A DNA stretch of 46,556 bases from Lentisphaerae bacterium GWF2_44_16 (GCA_001803225.1 MHBF01000066.1:1-46556); one strand, 5' to 3'; positions 28,537 to 36,834 are shown, counted from the stretch's first letter. Notes: a model not told the origin generated them from the sequence alone. Numbers and translations are program-made.

Positions 28537-29582
28537 GATTTGAAATCCTTTCTTAAAAGTTCGACTGGAAGAACGATGTTTACTCTGTTTGTTTTGCCGT
28601 TAATCATTTTTTTCAAGCTTTCCACGCTGTGCTTTCCGAGTTCGTACTCGGGTTTTCTGATTTCATGTATCGAATTTCGCAGTGGAGTGCTTTCAAACGT
28701 TGCCGAGCAAAGCGCTATTTCCACGTCTTCAGGGACGGCGAGCTTTTTTTTATGCAGCACGGGATAAACTGAATTGACAAAGAAAAGTTCACTGATGCAT
28801 ACGACGGCCGTTGGTTTCAAACGGGTGAATTCGTGCTCGAAAATCCTGCTTACATCATCGAAGAAGGATGCTTTGGATTCAAATTCATCAACGTTGATAA
28901 TCAGGGAGTCTGCTTTAGATATTTTATGTTTCTGCAATGCTTTTTCAAATCCGGTTTTGCTGCAGGATGAAATAGGTATCCATGGCGCAGTCCCGACAAA
29001 CATGATTTTTTTGTGGCCTCTACCGAGTAGGTAATCGGTCGCGAGAAACGATGCTTGAGTGAAATCCGAACTGACATAGCTGTAGTGTGAATTCTTCATA
29101 GCGCGGTCTATGAGAAGTACCGGATAGCCGCGCTGCCTTAATTCTTCGTATATAGGATAATCAACAGGGTATGGACGTATTCCTATTATGCCGTCGATTT
29201 CATGTTTTTGTATATTCTGGAGAGTTTCATTCATGTTTTCGTCGGTGATGAATATATGCAGTCCGCTTTCGTCTCCTTTTATCTGATCCAGAATACCGGC
29301 CATGATATTACTGATTAAAATGAAAGATTCATCTTTTGATATGCCGAGAAAAATGTTGAGTGCCTTTTTGACTTTTTTAATTTTGCAGATGAAAGCCCCT
29401 TTGCCTTTTTGTCTTCGTATCAAACCTTCATGTTCAAGCTCATCAAGCGCCCGCCTGACTGTAACTCTGGAAGCTTTCATATATGAACACAAATCATTTT
29501 CAGAAGGGAGAGCATCCTGATCTTTTCCAGCATTAATCAGGTTTATTAGGTAATCTTTGACTTCTATGTATTTTAATACCAT
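28533..29582 (-). CDS. GntR-type HTH with LacI-like effector domain, transcriptional regulator
   Basis: Regulator of 349 residues. Residues ~1-70 form a GntR winged helix ([20 protein letters not shown], then [22 protein letters not shown]), and the rest is a LacI/periplasmic-binding sugar sensor ([42 protein letters not shown]). This AraR-like layout usually responds to a monosaccharide. The ATG at 29582 is chosen: the ATG at 29594 lies inside the predicted -10 box. No Shine-Dalgarno sequence precedes it and the 5' leader would be only a few bases, so translation may be leaderless. It probably controls its own operon with the pilin-like and LamG-GH42 genes. Confidence 0.88.
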   Translation of the reverse strand: MVLKYIEVKDYLINLINAGKDQDALPSENDLCSYMKASRVTVRRALDELEHEGLIRRQKGKGAFICKIKKVKKALNIFLGISKDESFILISNIMAGILDQIKGDESGLHIFITDENMNETLQNIQKHEIDGIIGIRPYPVDYPIYEELRQRGYPVLLIDRAMKNSHYSYVSSDFTQASFLATDYLLGRGHKKIMFVGTAPWIPISSCSKTGFEKALQKHKISKADSLIINVDEFESKASFFDDVSRIFEHEFTRLKPTAVVCISELFFVNSVYPVLHKKKLAVPEDVEIALCSATFESTPLRNSIHEIRKPEYELGKHSVESLKKMINGKTNRVNIVLPVELLRKDFKS

Positions 29583-29592
29583 AATACAATAC

Positions 29593-29620
29593 ATTATAAT
29601 ATAAGTTTGCGCCGAGTCAA
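29593..29620 (-). promoter_or_regulatory. Sigma-70 promoter and possible operator for the GntR-pilin-glycosidase operon
   Basis: On the minus strand TTGACT (29620-29615) and a perfect TATAAT (29598-29593) are separated by 16 bp. The stretch TAATGTATTGTATTA spans the -10 region and the start codon; its ends form an inverted repeat (TAAT...ATTA) and it contains the repeated unit TGTATT. That would suit an autoregulatory operator (inference). Predicted transcription starts within about four bases of the ATG at 29582. Confidence 0.6.
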
Positions 29621-29706
29621 TAGTGGTTCTCAAAATTTTATGTTTTTTTACTTTTACTTTTCCAGTAATCGCTATAGATGACAGAAATACTGCTTTAATG
29701 CGAAAA

Positions 29707-29838
29707 TCAGGCAGTTTTTTCCAGCGCCGGCTCATCAGAGGGGAAGAGCAGTTTTGTTAAATCGGCGTTCGGCTCTGAAGTAAGCATGTTCAGGGCTTTT
29801 TCAAGAAATTCGGCAGGATCCCCCAGGATCAGAAGTTT
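29707..29838 (-). pseudogene. Head-truncated remnant of an unidentified gene (C-terminal ~43 residues)
   Basis: The minus strand encodes an in-frame tail reading KLLILGDPAEFLEKALNM and ending DEPALEKTA before a stop at 29707. Composition and codon use look like real coding sequence, but an in-frame stop lies directly upstream at 29839-29841 and no start codon precedes the conserved-looking part. The rest of the gene appears to have been lost at a junction near 29840. I do not recognise the family. It could instead be chance coding potential. Confidence 0.35.
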
Positions 29839-29841
29839 TCA

Positions 29842-30076
29842 TTCTGTGGCTGTTAAAGCCATGCCCAAAGGTTTTCCCTCTGTAATCGGCCCTCATCGGC
29901 TTGTAAAATATGTTCATTTTCTGTTGCGGGAATTTTATCCCCGTCACGACAAGCTTTGCCGCATCGAAGGCGAATTGCTTCTTGAACATTTGGCCGGGGA
30001 CAAGGATGCGCTGACTCAGCTTGCCGCGCGTGATGGCAAAGTCGAGGCGTTTCTGGCATCCTGCTGGAAATCATGA
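29842..30076 (+). pseudogene. Head-truncated remnant of an unidentified gene (C-terminal ~78 residues)
   Basis: The plus strand carries a protein-like tail: HSVAVKAMPKGFPSVIGPHR, LVKYVHFLLREFYPRHDKLC, then EGELLLEHLAGDKDALTQLA, ending in LASCWKS. It reads like the helical C-terminus of a larger enzyme; a PHP-type metal-dependent phosphoesterase is possible but I am not sure. The open frame extends back to 29786, but that part is only the antisense of the minus-strand remnant at 29707-29838. The coding signal starts abruptly near 29842, so the 5' portion is probably deleted. There is no ribosome-binding site or promoter. Confidence 0.4.
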
Positions 30077-30099
30077 CTCGCAAAAAAACAGGTTGTTCT

Positions 30100-31032
30100 T
30101 TACTTGAATTTTTCAGGCTTTCCTTTGCCTCTGAGGAGCGATGAGGGGTTTTCGTCGATGTCGTTGACCAGTTCTGTCAGGGCTTCGAGCGTCGCGTCAA
30201 ATCTCGCGAGGCTTGTTATAGCCCTGAGCTTCAAGTCTTCAAGTAAATCGACTCTTTTTTCGGCTTTCACTGCCAGGTCTTTGACTGAATTAAGGGTTCC
30301 TGAGAATTCATTGGCAAGTTGTGTCAGTTTCTTTTGAGGCAATGATTTATTGATATTTTTTGCGCAGGTTTCTGCTTCAGTGCTTATTTTGTCGAGGTTT
30401 TCGAGGAGATTGTTGAATTGAGGGCTGTTGAGTTTGGCGTCAATAGAATCAAGGGTGAGAATAAATTTGTCCTTGAATTCCGCGAAGTTGAATTGGGCGA
30501 TTTCCTCCGCGATTTTGCTGACGTTTTCTATTACCGCTGAAATGTGAGAGGGCCTTGACGGTATATAAACATAGTCCTTGTCAACTCTGACTTGAAGCGG
30601 GGCCGGGGGGGCTGAAGTCCAGTCCAGTTCCACAAACGCGCCGCCGGTAAGACCAGCGGACTGGATGGAGCATCTGACGCCTTTTACTTTCATATTCATA
30701 AAATAAGAGTTGAGAGAACTGGAACTGCATTTTACTATTTCCTCCGCCTCTGTAAGTACGTTGTCCATGGAAGATGATGAAACCACCATATAGACGTCAA
30801 CATATTCATCGATGTTTCTCAATGCTATCCTTGTTACTCTCCCCAAAGAGACGCCTTTATATTTGACCGGAGAGCCTATTTTGAGACCTTCGACAGAATC
30901 CTTGAATACAGTCATTATTTCAAGTTTCGGTTCGAAAAGTTCGGAAAGTCCGACAAGGAGAAAGCTCGCGATAATGAGGGCTAAGGCGGCGGTGATGAAA
31001 ATACCGAGTTTGTATTTATTTGCTTGTGTCAT
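30100..31032 (-). CDS. MlaD/MCE-family lipid-transport substrate-binding protein
   Basis: Inner-membrane-anchored MCE protein of 310 residues. A single N-terminal helix (~8-28, LGIFITAALALIIASFLLVG) precedes the MCE/MlaD domain (~35-115: TVFKDSVEGLKIGSPVKYKG, VSLGRVTRIAL) and a long helical C-terminal tail (~165-285) that would extend through the periplasm. MCE proteins form hexamers that carry phospholipids between the membranes. The ATG at 31032 is preferred to the TTG at 31044. It follows the MlaE-like permease directly (28-bp gap) and no ATPase gene intervenes. Confidence 0.88.
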   Translation of the reverse strand: MTQANKYKLGIFITAALALIIASFLLVGLSELFEPKLEIMTVFKDSVEGLKIGSPVKYKGVSLGRVTRIALRNIDEYVDVYMVVSSSSMDNVLTEAEEIVKCSSSSLNSYFMNMKVKGVRCSIQSAGLTGGAFVELDWTSAPPAPLQVRVDKDYVYIPSRPSHISAVIENVSKIAEEIAQFNFAEFKDKFILTLDSIDAKLNSPQFNNLLENLDKISTEAETCAKNINKSLPQKKLTQLANEFSGTLNSVKDLAVKAEKRVDLLEDLKLRAITSLARFDATLEALTELVNDIDENPSSLLRGKGKPEKFK

Positions 31033-31060
31033 AATTTTTATCAATGCTCCGTTAGATTTG

Positions 31061-31873
31061 TTATGGGTAAATCATGGTGAAAATAGCGGTGATAAGAGCG
31101 TCCGCGATAATAATAACGAATACAGCGCTGACGACAGCCGATGTGGATGCTCTGCCTACTCCCTGTGCGTCGTTTTTGGCTTCAAATCCCCTCATGCAGC
31201 CTATGGATGAAATAATAATCGCGAAAACAATGCTTTTTACAAAGCCCTGGGTAAGTCCGCTGGGGGTTATCACTTCAAGGGTCCTGTAATATGATTCAGG
31301 GATGGAAATTTCAAGTTGATAGTAAGTTATGGTCATGCCGCCGATGATTCCGGCGATGTCGGCGAAAATGGTCAGAAGAGGGAGAATCACAATAAGAGAA
31401 AGGACTTTCGGTACTATTATAAAACGGCTTGGTACAAAACCCATCGTTATCATGGCGTCTATTTCTTCGGATACTTTCATTGTGCCTATTTCGGCGGCAA
31501 AAGCCGAACCGGAGCGTCCGGCCACTATTATCGCCACTACGAGAGGACCGAGTTCCTTAACTATGGTTACGCCGACCAGGTCGACTACAAAGGCATCCGC
31601 GCCGAATCTTTTAAGCTGTACTATGGCTTGAAACGCCAGAATTACCCCGATGAGAAAACCAAGGAGGCTGATGATGGGGAAAGCATCGCTTCCGCAGATA
31701 TCCATGTAGTAGAATGTATCACGCCATTTGATTTTTCTGGGATTCCGGGCCGCGCTCCATAGAGCGGACCCCAGTTCGCCAAAGAACGCCGCCATCCCGC
31801 GGCAGTCCGTGAAGAATTTATATCCCCCGTCGCCCATTGCCTGAAAAAGATTTCTTGACGCCTGCTCAGCCAT
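31061..31873 (-). CDS. MlaE-family ABC transporter permease
   Basis: Permease of 270 residues. Diagnostic segments are LLGFLIGVILAFQAIVQLKRFGA, LGPLVVAIIVAGRSGSAFAAEIG and MKVSEEIDAMITMG, the last being the family's coupling-helix region. C-terminal helices end in AVFVIIIADALITAIF. It lies between the auxiliary lipoprotein (12 bp upstream) and the MlaD-like protein. An MlaF ATPase, normally encoded beside MlaE, is missing from the operon and must be supplied from elsewhere if the system works. Confidence 0.9.
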   Translation of the reverse strand: MAEQASRNLFQAMGDGGYKFFTDCRGMAAFFGELGSALWSAARNPRKIKWRDTFYYMDICGSDAFPIISLLGFLIGVILAFQAIVQLKRFGADAFVVDLVGVTIVKELGPLVVAIIVAGRSGSAFAAEIGTMKVSEEIDAMITMGFVPSRFIIVPKVLSLIVILPLLTIFADIAGIIGGMTITYYQLEISIPESYYRTLEVITPSGLTQGFVKSIVFAIIISSIGCMRGFEAKNDAQGVGRASTSAVVSAVFVIIIADALITAIFTMIYP

Positions 31874-31885
31874 AAGAATATCTGC

Positions 31886-32476
31886 TTATTTATCCTGTTT
31901 TAAATTCTCGAGATCGCTTTTAATCCTGTCCGTGAAGAGGGATACAGTTTGAAGCATGGCGGCGACGAGCGCGGAAGGGGCCGTGTCATTGAACTTCTGG
32001 TGGAATGTGCAGAAATTTTTAAGGATGGTCTTCTGAGGTTCCTGCGTTTTTATCTGGTATTCCACGGAAAAGCAGGTTTCCATTTTGTCCATGTCAAATT
32101 CAAAGGAGTTTATGCTGCCTGTCAATATGTAAGAAGTGGATTTTTTGTTTTCTTCCAAGTGTCCGGCGAAAGCGGAAGTCAAATAGCGTGTCAGCATGGT
32201 TTCCGGGCTAAGGGACCACTTGTTGTCGTCGTCCATTGAGATTTTATATTTACCGTAACGGTAAAGCATTTTCAGCCCGGCCGGCGAATTGTTTATAAAA
32301 GGATAAACATCCACGCTAATATTTTGGGGACAGATTGGTTTTGCTTCGCCGATATCAAAATAGGATACGGGGCGGTATTCTACTGGCGGCAGAATGCTGC
32401 AGCCGCAGATGAATTGGAAAAAGATTAACGGCAGGAGTAGAAAGCGATACCTGGAAAATGTAATTATAGGGCCCAT
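31886..32476 (-). CDS. ABC-type transport auxiliary lipoprotein (PqiC/MlaB-locus type)
   Basis: Putative outer-membrane lipoprotein of 196 residues. The signal peptide LLLPLIFFQFICGC ends in a lipobox with the acylated Cys in ICGC. The mature part (YFDIGEAKPICPQNISVDVY, then FINNSPAGLKMLYRYGKYKI) resembles the ABC_trans_aux domain found beside MCE transport genes. The ATG at 32476 has GAAGGA upstream. It is the first gene of the lipid-transport operon and diverges from dxs across a 210-bp gap. Confidence 0.78.
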   Translation of the reverse strand: MGPIITFSRYRFLLLPLIFFQFICGCSILPPVEYRPVSYFDIGEAKPICPQNISVDVYPFINNSPAGLKMLYRYGKYKISMDDDNKWSLSPETMLTRYLTSAFAGHLEENKKSTSYILTGSINSFEFDMDKMETCFSVEYQIKTQEPQKTILKNFCTFHQKFNDTAPSALVAAMLQTVSLFTDRIKSDLENLKQDK

Positions 32477-32686
32477 TGTTCAAGTCCTTCATATTTTATA
32501 AGCTGTTTTTAAGCTGAGAAAAGATATTCTTTTTTGCGACAAATACAAATATTGAATAAAAAAATCCAAGCAAAGGAAAGCGCGGCGCGGCGTGGAAAAG
32601 AAATAAACGTCTTGTAAATGAGGGATACAATGTTAGATTTCTGTTTTGATTCCTTATGATAAACGGGGGATTTCAGGCAGAAAATA

Positions 32687-34573
32687 ATGAATGAAGAAGA
32701 AAAACACAGCATTCTTTCGAAGATAAATTCACCTGCCGATTTGCGCGGAATGTCTGTAGCTGAACTTGAAGAATTGGCTTCCGAAATACGCTCAAGAATT
32801 ATAGAGGTTGTTTCTGTTAACGGAGGTCATTTGGCTTCAAGTCTGGGGGTTGTGGAGCTTACAATAGCATTGCATTACGTATATAATACGCCGCACGACA
32901 AGCTTGTCTGGGATGTCGGGCATCAGGGTTATGTGCATAAGCTTCTCACCGGAAGGCAGGAGGCGTTTTCGACTTTGCGCCGGTACGAAGGATGTCTCGG
33001 TTTTCTTTCGCGGGCGGAGTCTGAATATGACTGTTTCGGGGCTGGACATGCGGGCACTGCGATTTCGGCGGCGCTTGGTATGGCTGCTGCGCGGGACAGA
33101 AAAGGCGGAAACGAAAAAATCCTTGCCGTCGTGGGAGATGGTTCTCTGAATTGCGGTATTTCACTTGAAGGCCTCAATAACGTATCTGAAACCACCAGGG
33201 ATTTCATTATAATTCTCAATGACAACAAAATGTCGATATCACAGAATGTGGGTGCCATACCCAAATACTTGAACCGCCTGATTTCAGGAAAGAGTTACAA
33301 CCGTTTCAAGGCCTTGGGCAAGATGATGTTGAGAAAAATTCCAGGAGGCGAGGAAATTCACAGAAAAATCTCCAGAATAGAAGAAGCCACAAAAAGCCTT
33401 TTCGTTCCGGGTGTTTTTTTTGAGGAACTGGGTCTCCGGTACATAGGCCCCATACCTGGAAACGATATAAAAGAGCTTATAATGACACTGGAAGGCGTAA
33501 AAGATTTTAACAGACCGGTGATAGTGCATGTAATGACGGAAAAAGGATGTGGTTACAGTCCTGCCGAGGCATCTCCGGAATCTTTTCATGGTCTTCCCGG
33601 CTTTGATCCGGATACAGGCAAAGTTAACGGAACGGGTGGAGACGGCTGGAGTTTTTCCGCCGCGTTTGGCGATGCTGTATGTGAACTGGCTGGAGAGCAT
33701 GAAGACATTGCGGTCATAACAGCGGCTATGACGGCCGGGACAGGATTGAAAAAGTTTTCAGAGGAATATCCGGAGCGGTTTTATGATGTCGGAATAGCTG
33801 AAGAACACGCTGTGGTTTTTGCCGCCGGTATGGCGGCTGCCGGATTGCGGCCGCTTGTGGCTATATATTCGACATTCCTGCAACGCGCCCTGGACTGTGT
33901 TTTTCATGATATATGCCTGCAGGGCCTGCCTGTCATTATCTGCACGGACAGGGCCGGGATAGTCGAGGACGGGCCCACACATCACGGAATACATGACCTG
34001 GCTTTTCTGCGGAATATGCCCAATCTGGATATTATCGCGCCCAAAAACGGGGCGGAACTGAGGGCTATGCTCTTTGCGGCTTACGCGAGAAATAAACCTG
34101 TTCTCATCAGATATCCGAAGGGCGATGCCGTCAAGGAGGATGCTGAAAATTCTGAAATTTCATGGGGCAGGGCGGAGGCATTCGGAAAAGGCGGAGACCT
34201 TTCTATATGGGCTATTGGGAAAGAATTTTATACGGCGAAAAAAGTGGCGGAGATACTCAAGGCGGAGCATAAGATTGAGGTGACGCTGGTGAATGTCAGA
34301 TTTCTGAAACCCTTTGACGCCGAGCTTTTGAAGGAGCATGCCTTGACGATGAGGATAATTACGTTGGAGGATTGCCAGATACAAGGCGGTCTGGGCAGTG
34401 TTGTTGATGAAACGCTTGTGAATGTATCCCATAAAGGTGTAATGCATTTGGGCTGGGGACTGAACATAGTGCCTTATGGCGATACATGCAGGATACGTGA
34501 AGAGTACGGGCTTACCCCGGAAGCAATCGCTGAAAAATGCGCGGGATGGATGTCTCAGGATAAAAGTGCCTGA
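32687..34573 (+). CDS. dxs: 1-deoxy-D-xylulose-5-phosphate synthase
   Basis: Makes 1-deoxy-D-xylulose 5-phosphate from pyruvate and glyceraldehyde 3-phosphate, the first step of the MEP isoprenoid pathway and a source for thiamine and pyridoxal. At 628 residues it is full length. Visible signatures are the N-terminal PADLRGMSVAELEELASEIR, the catalytic HLASSLGVVELTIALHY, the thiamine-diphosphate motif GDGSLNCGISLEGLNN...NDNKMS, and DRAGIVEDGPTHHGIHDLAF with YPKGDA in the C-terminal half. The last 19 bp overlap the convergent HDOD gene. The gap upstream has no strong promoter; a TTAGAT...TATGAT pair near 32633-32660 is possible. Confidence 0.95.
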   Translation: MNEEEKHSILSKINSPADLRGMSVAELEELASEIRSRIIEVVSVNGGHLASSLGVVELTIALHYVYNTPHDKLVWDVGHQGYVHKLLTGRQEAFSTLRRYEGCLGFLSRAESEYDCFGAGHAGTAISAALGMAAARDRKGGNEKILAVVGDGSLNCGISLEGLNNVSETTRDFIIILNDNKMSISQNVGAIPKYLNRLISGKSYNRFKALGKMMLRKIPGGEEIHRKISRIEEATKSLFVPGVFFEELGLRYIGPIPGNDIKELIMTLEGVKDFNRPVIVHVMTEKGCGYSPAEASPESFHGLPGFDPDTGKVNGTGGDGWSFSAAFGDAVCELAGEHEDIAVITAAMTAGTGLKKFSEEYPERFYDVGIAEEHAVVFAAGMAAAGLRPLVAIYSTFLQRALDCVFHDICLQGLPVIICTDRAGIVEDGPTHHGIHDLAFLRNMPNLDIIAPKNGAELRAMLFAAYARNKPVLIRYPKGDAVKEDAENSEISWGRAEAFGKGGDLSIWAIGKEFYTAKKVAEILKAEHKIEVTLVNVRFLKPFDAELLKEHALTMRIITLEDCQIQGGLGSVVDETLVNVSHKGVMHLGWGLNIVPYGDTCRIREEYGLTPEAIAEKCAGWMSQDKSA

Positions 34574-35391
34574 TGGTATTTGCTTCTGGTTTCGATAAGC
34601 AGTGAATTGTCAATTCCGAATTTGCGCATAATTTCATCGGGGACTGTTTTCATCAGAACATTATCCGGAAGATTTTCGACGGCTATGAGTTCCGCAAGGA
34701 ATATGATGAAGCCTTCAAAACAGAAATCGTTTTCCAGCAAAGGCGTATGATGCCTCCTTACACCTCTGGTAATTTTATCAGGGAACTGCCATTTTGAGCA
34801 TATCTTCATGCCGAGTATAGCATGGTCGATGCCGTAGAGTTCATTTTCATCAAGTACGAATTTATGAATATCCTCCCATGAAACCCCGAAAAGCTCTCTT
34901 GAATAGTGTTGTTTGTTTGTCACCAGTGTGATGACAAGACGGCCGATGTCGTGAAGCAGGGAGGTTACCGAGAGCACTTCCTGATCATGGGCACTGAGTT
35001 TAAGCATTTTGCAGATGAAAGAGACGGCGAAAGATATCTGCCTTGAGTGGCGCAGGTATTCGTTAAGGTTTCCAATGGACGAAAAATACTGCTTTACTAT
35101 TTTTTCGGAACAGGCCGCCGAGATGAAATCAACCAGTGAATGCATGCCGAAATAACGCACGGCCTCATCGACGGTATCGACATTATGGCCTATTCCGTAA
35201 CGGGCCGAATTCGCTATTCTGAGCAAGTCCGCGCAGATGCTGGGGTCTTCCTTCAGGATAGGGACCAGATGAGTATAATTCATATTGGGGTCGGAAACAG
35301 CGCGCCTTATCTTTAATATGTTGGACGGCATGGGCGGAAGCAGTTCGATGCTTCCGACAAGTTTTTCGGTAATACTTCCATTAGAGTCCAT
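34555..35391 (-). CDS. HDOD-domain signalling protein
   Basis: Protein of 278 residues with one HDOD domain covering roughly residues 10-215: LLPPMPSNILKIRRAVSDPN, LKEDPSICADLLRIANSARY, VDEAVRYFGMHSLVDFI, LLHDIGRLVI and HAILGMKICSKWQFP. HDOD proteins are non-enzymatic relatives of HD-GYP phosphodiesterases that act as signalling adaptors; HD remains in LLHDIGR but the HD-GYP GYP motif is absent. It is the third gene of a minus-strand operon behind a membrane protein (9-bp gap) and a pilin-like protein, so a link to surface-structure control is plausible (inference). Confidence 0.85.
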   Translation of the reverse strand: MDSNGSITEKLVGSIELLPPMPSNILKIRRAVSDPNMNYTHLVPILKEDPSICADLLRIANSARYGIGHNVDTVDEAVRYFGMHSLVDFISAACSEKIVKQYFSSIGNLNEYLRHSRQISFAVSFICKMLKLSAHDQEVLSVTSLLHDIGRLVITLVTNKQHYSRELFGVSWEDIHKFVLDENELYGIDHAILGMKICSKWQFPDKITRGVRRHHTPLLENDFCFEGFIIFLAELIAVENLPDNVLMKTVPDEIMRKFGIDNSLLIETRSKYHQALLS

Positions 35392-35400
35392 AATTGTATC

Positions 35401-35961
35401 TCAGTAAATCTTTTCAAGCCTGAAAAGATATACATTTCCTACGCGAGTTTTGGCGATTTCAAGAAAGACAATGTCTTTTTCAGGGGTCATTGCCTGACAT
35501 TTTATGTTGAAGAGATTGCTTCTGTCCATTGATACTCTTTCAATTATATAGCCTTCGGCATTGAGTTTGTCTATTTTGTCTTTTACGTTCTTCTTGAAAG
35601 AGGGGGGGATGCCTTCAAGCCATTTTCCGTCAATTCCCTGCAAGCCCTTCAGCCTTATGGTATCGGTTATGTAACGGACGTAGTCGGATATTTTTTCCAT
35701 GTCGTCATCCTTGAGATTTACGGGAACGAGAATATCCTCATAGGAGGGAGTTTGTGCCCGGAATATGAAATAATAGTCGATGTAAATACAGAGAGCGATT
35801 ATAATAAGCATGGAGGATTTGATAGCTATTGACTTGGGCGTGAAAAATTTTTTTCTTTTGTTTATGCTGAAAATGGAAGTTTTTGAAATTTCAATATCGT
35901 TATGGTGCTTTTTCATTTTTGAGGACCAGCCTTTAAGGTCTTTGTTTGTTTCAGTTGTCAT
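35401..35961 (-). CDS. Single-pass membrane protein of unknown function
   Basis: Protein of 186 residues that I do not recognise. A basic N-terminal cytoplasmic segment (~1-46) is followed by one membrane helix (~47-68, SSMLIIIALCIYIDYYFIF). The extracytoplasmic part has an Asp/Lys-rich helix (LKDDDMEKISDYVRYITDTI) and a small domain ending RVGNVYLFRLEKIY. The gene lies 24 bp after the pilin-like gene and 9 bp before the HDOD gene, so all three probably form one transcript. GAGG lies upstream of the ATG at a rather long spacing. It may be an assembly or anchoring partner of the pilin-like protein, without direct evidence. Confidence 0.7.
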   Translation of the reverse strand: MTTETNKDLKGWSSKMKKHHNDIEISKTSIFSINKRKKFFTPKSIAIKSSMLIIIALCIYIDYYFIFRAQTPSYEDILVPVNLKDDDMEKISDYVRYITDTIRLKGLQGIDGKWLEGIPPSFKKNVKDKIDKLNAEGYIIERVSMDRSNLFNIKCQAMTPEKDIVFLEIAKTRVGNVYLFRLEKIY

Positions 35962-35985
35962 TTTTATAAAAACCTCAAAATGTTA

Positions 35986-36834
35986 TTATTCCGGATCAAA
36001 GAGCGTATTGTCTTTGGGGCCGAAGAAGCCTATATAGCTTTTGCCCCAGTCATCTTTGCTGAAAGTCATTTTTTCCCGTGAAACGTGTCCGTCAACCCAT
36101 GAGACATTAGCATGTCCGCCATGCCTGAAATGTATTGTCGGTTCGGGAGTACCCCATTCGGGTGTGCCTTTGTTGAATATAAAATAGGATTTGCAGAATC
36201 CGGCTTCGGCGAAAGTGCCGTTTATATATACGTTGCCGGAAGCGTCTATTTTTGTCGCGGTGTCCGTAAACATTACGGTTTTTTCGGGTTCTTTTATTTT
36301 CTTCTTTGAGACTCCGGAGCTTTGGCACTGTTTTTCCCAGAAGTCGTATTGTGAATAATAGCGCTGTGAACCGATATTTTCGTTGTAACCGTATCCGAAA
36401 CCGCCTTTTTCATAGACTGGCATATTTTTTTTCAGAAGCTTTGCAAGAGAAGGGCAGGTTTTAATTCTCTTATCTTCGCCGAGATACTTGTAGAGCGGGC
36501 TGTCTGAAAAGTCGAAGTCCGGTTCGCCGCCCCTGTTTTCCTTCTGTCCGAACCAGCGGTAATTTTCACTTATAGCTGCCGGAGCAAAACATTTCTGTTC
36601 GTCGTTATATGCGGAATTTGCGGCGGTGAGCCTTTTCAGTGTTTCAGCGCACTGCACGGTTTTCATTGCCGAACGGGCGCGAAAGAGAAATGGAAACAGT
36701 ATTATTGACAACACACAGAGGATTGTTATTATAAGCAGAAACTCATTCAGGGTGAAAAAACTTTTCCGCACGAAAAAAAAAGCGGCTTCCCGGTTCAGAG
36801 CAGATTCATCCATTTTTCTTTTTGTTGAAAGCAC
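35986..36834 (-). CDS. Divergent pilin-like protein with H-X9-DG C-terminus
   Basis: Fourth pilin-like protein (282 residues). The N-terminal helix is degenerate: SFFTLNEFLLIITILCVLSI, with Asn before Glu and a Phe at the expected Gly position. A long leader precedes it. The C-terminal RHGGHANVSWVDGH keeps an exact H-X9-DG. The reported start is the GTG at 36834, preceded by AGGGGGAT; ATG at 36813 is an alternative with a weaker site. Unlike the other three it has no glycosidase or sugar-regulator neighbour and heads an operon with a membrane protein and an HDOD protein. An ATTATA complementary to a -10 box lies at 36858-36863. Confidence 0.75.
   Translation of the reverse strand: MLSTKRKMDESALNREAAFFFVRKSFFTLNEFLLIITILCVLSIILFPFLFRARSAMKTVQCAETLKRLTAANSAYNDEQKCFAPAAISENYRWFGQKENRGGEPDFDFSDSPLYKYLGEDKRIKTCPSLAKLLKKNMPVYEKGGFGYGYNENIGSQRYYSQYDFWEKQCQSSGVSKKKIKEPEKTVMFTDTATKIDASGNVYINGTFAEAGFCKSYFIFNKGTPEWGTPEPTIHFRHGGHANVSWVDGHVSREKMTFSKDDWGKSYIGFFGPKDNTLFDPE

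Noticed and set aside
31316-31762. A 148-codon plus-strand open frame opposite the MlaE gene
   Set aside because: Antisense shadow of a well-conserved permease; composition is not protein-like and it has no ribosome-binding site.
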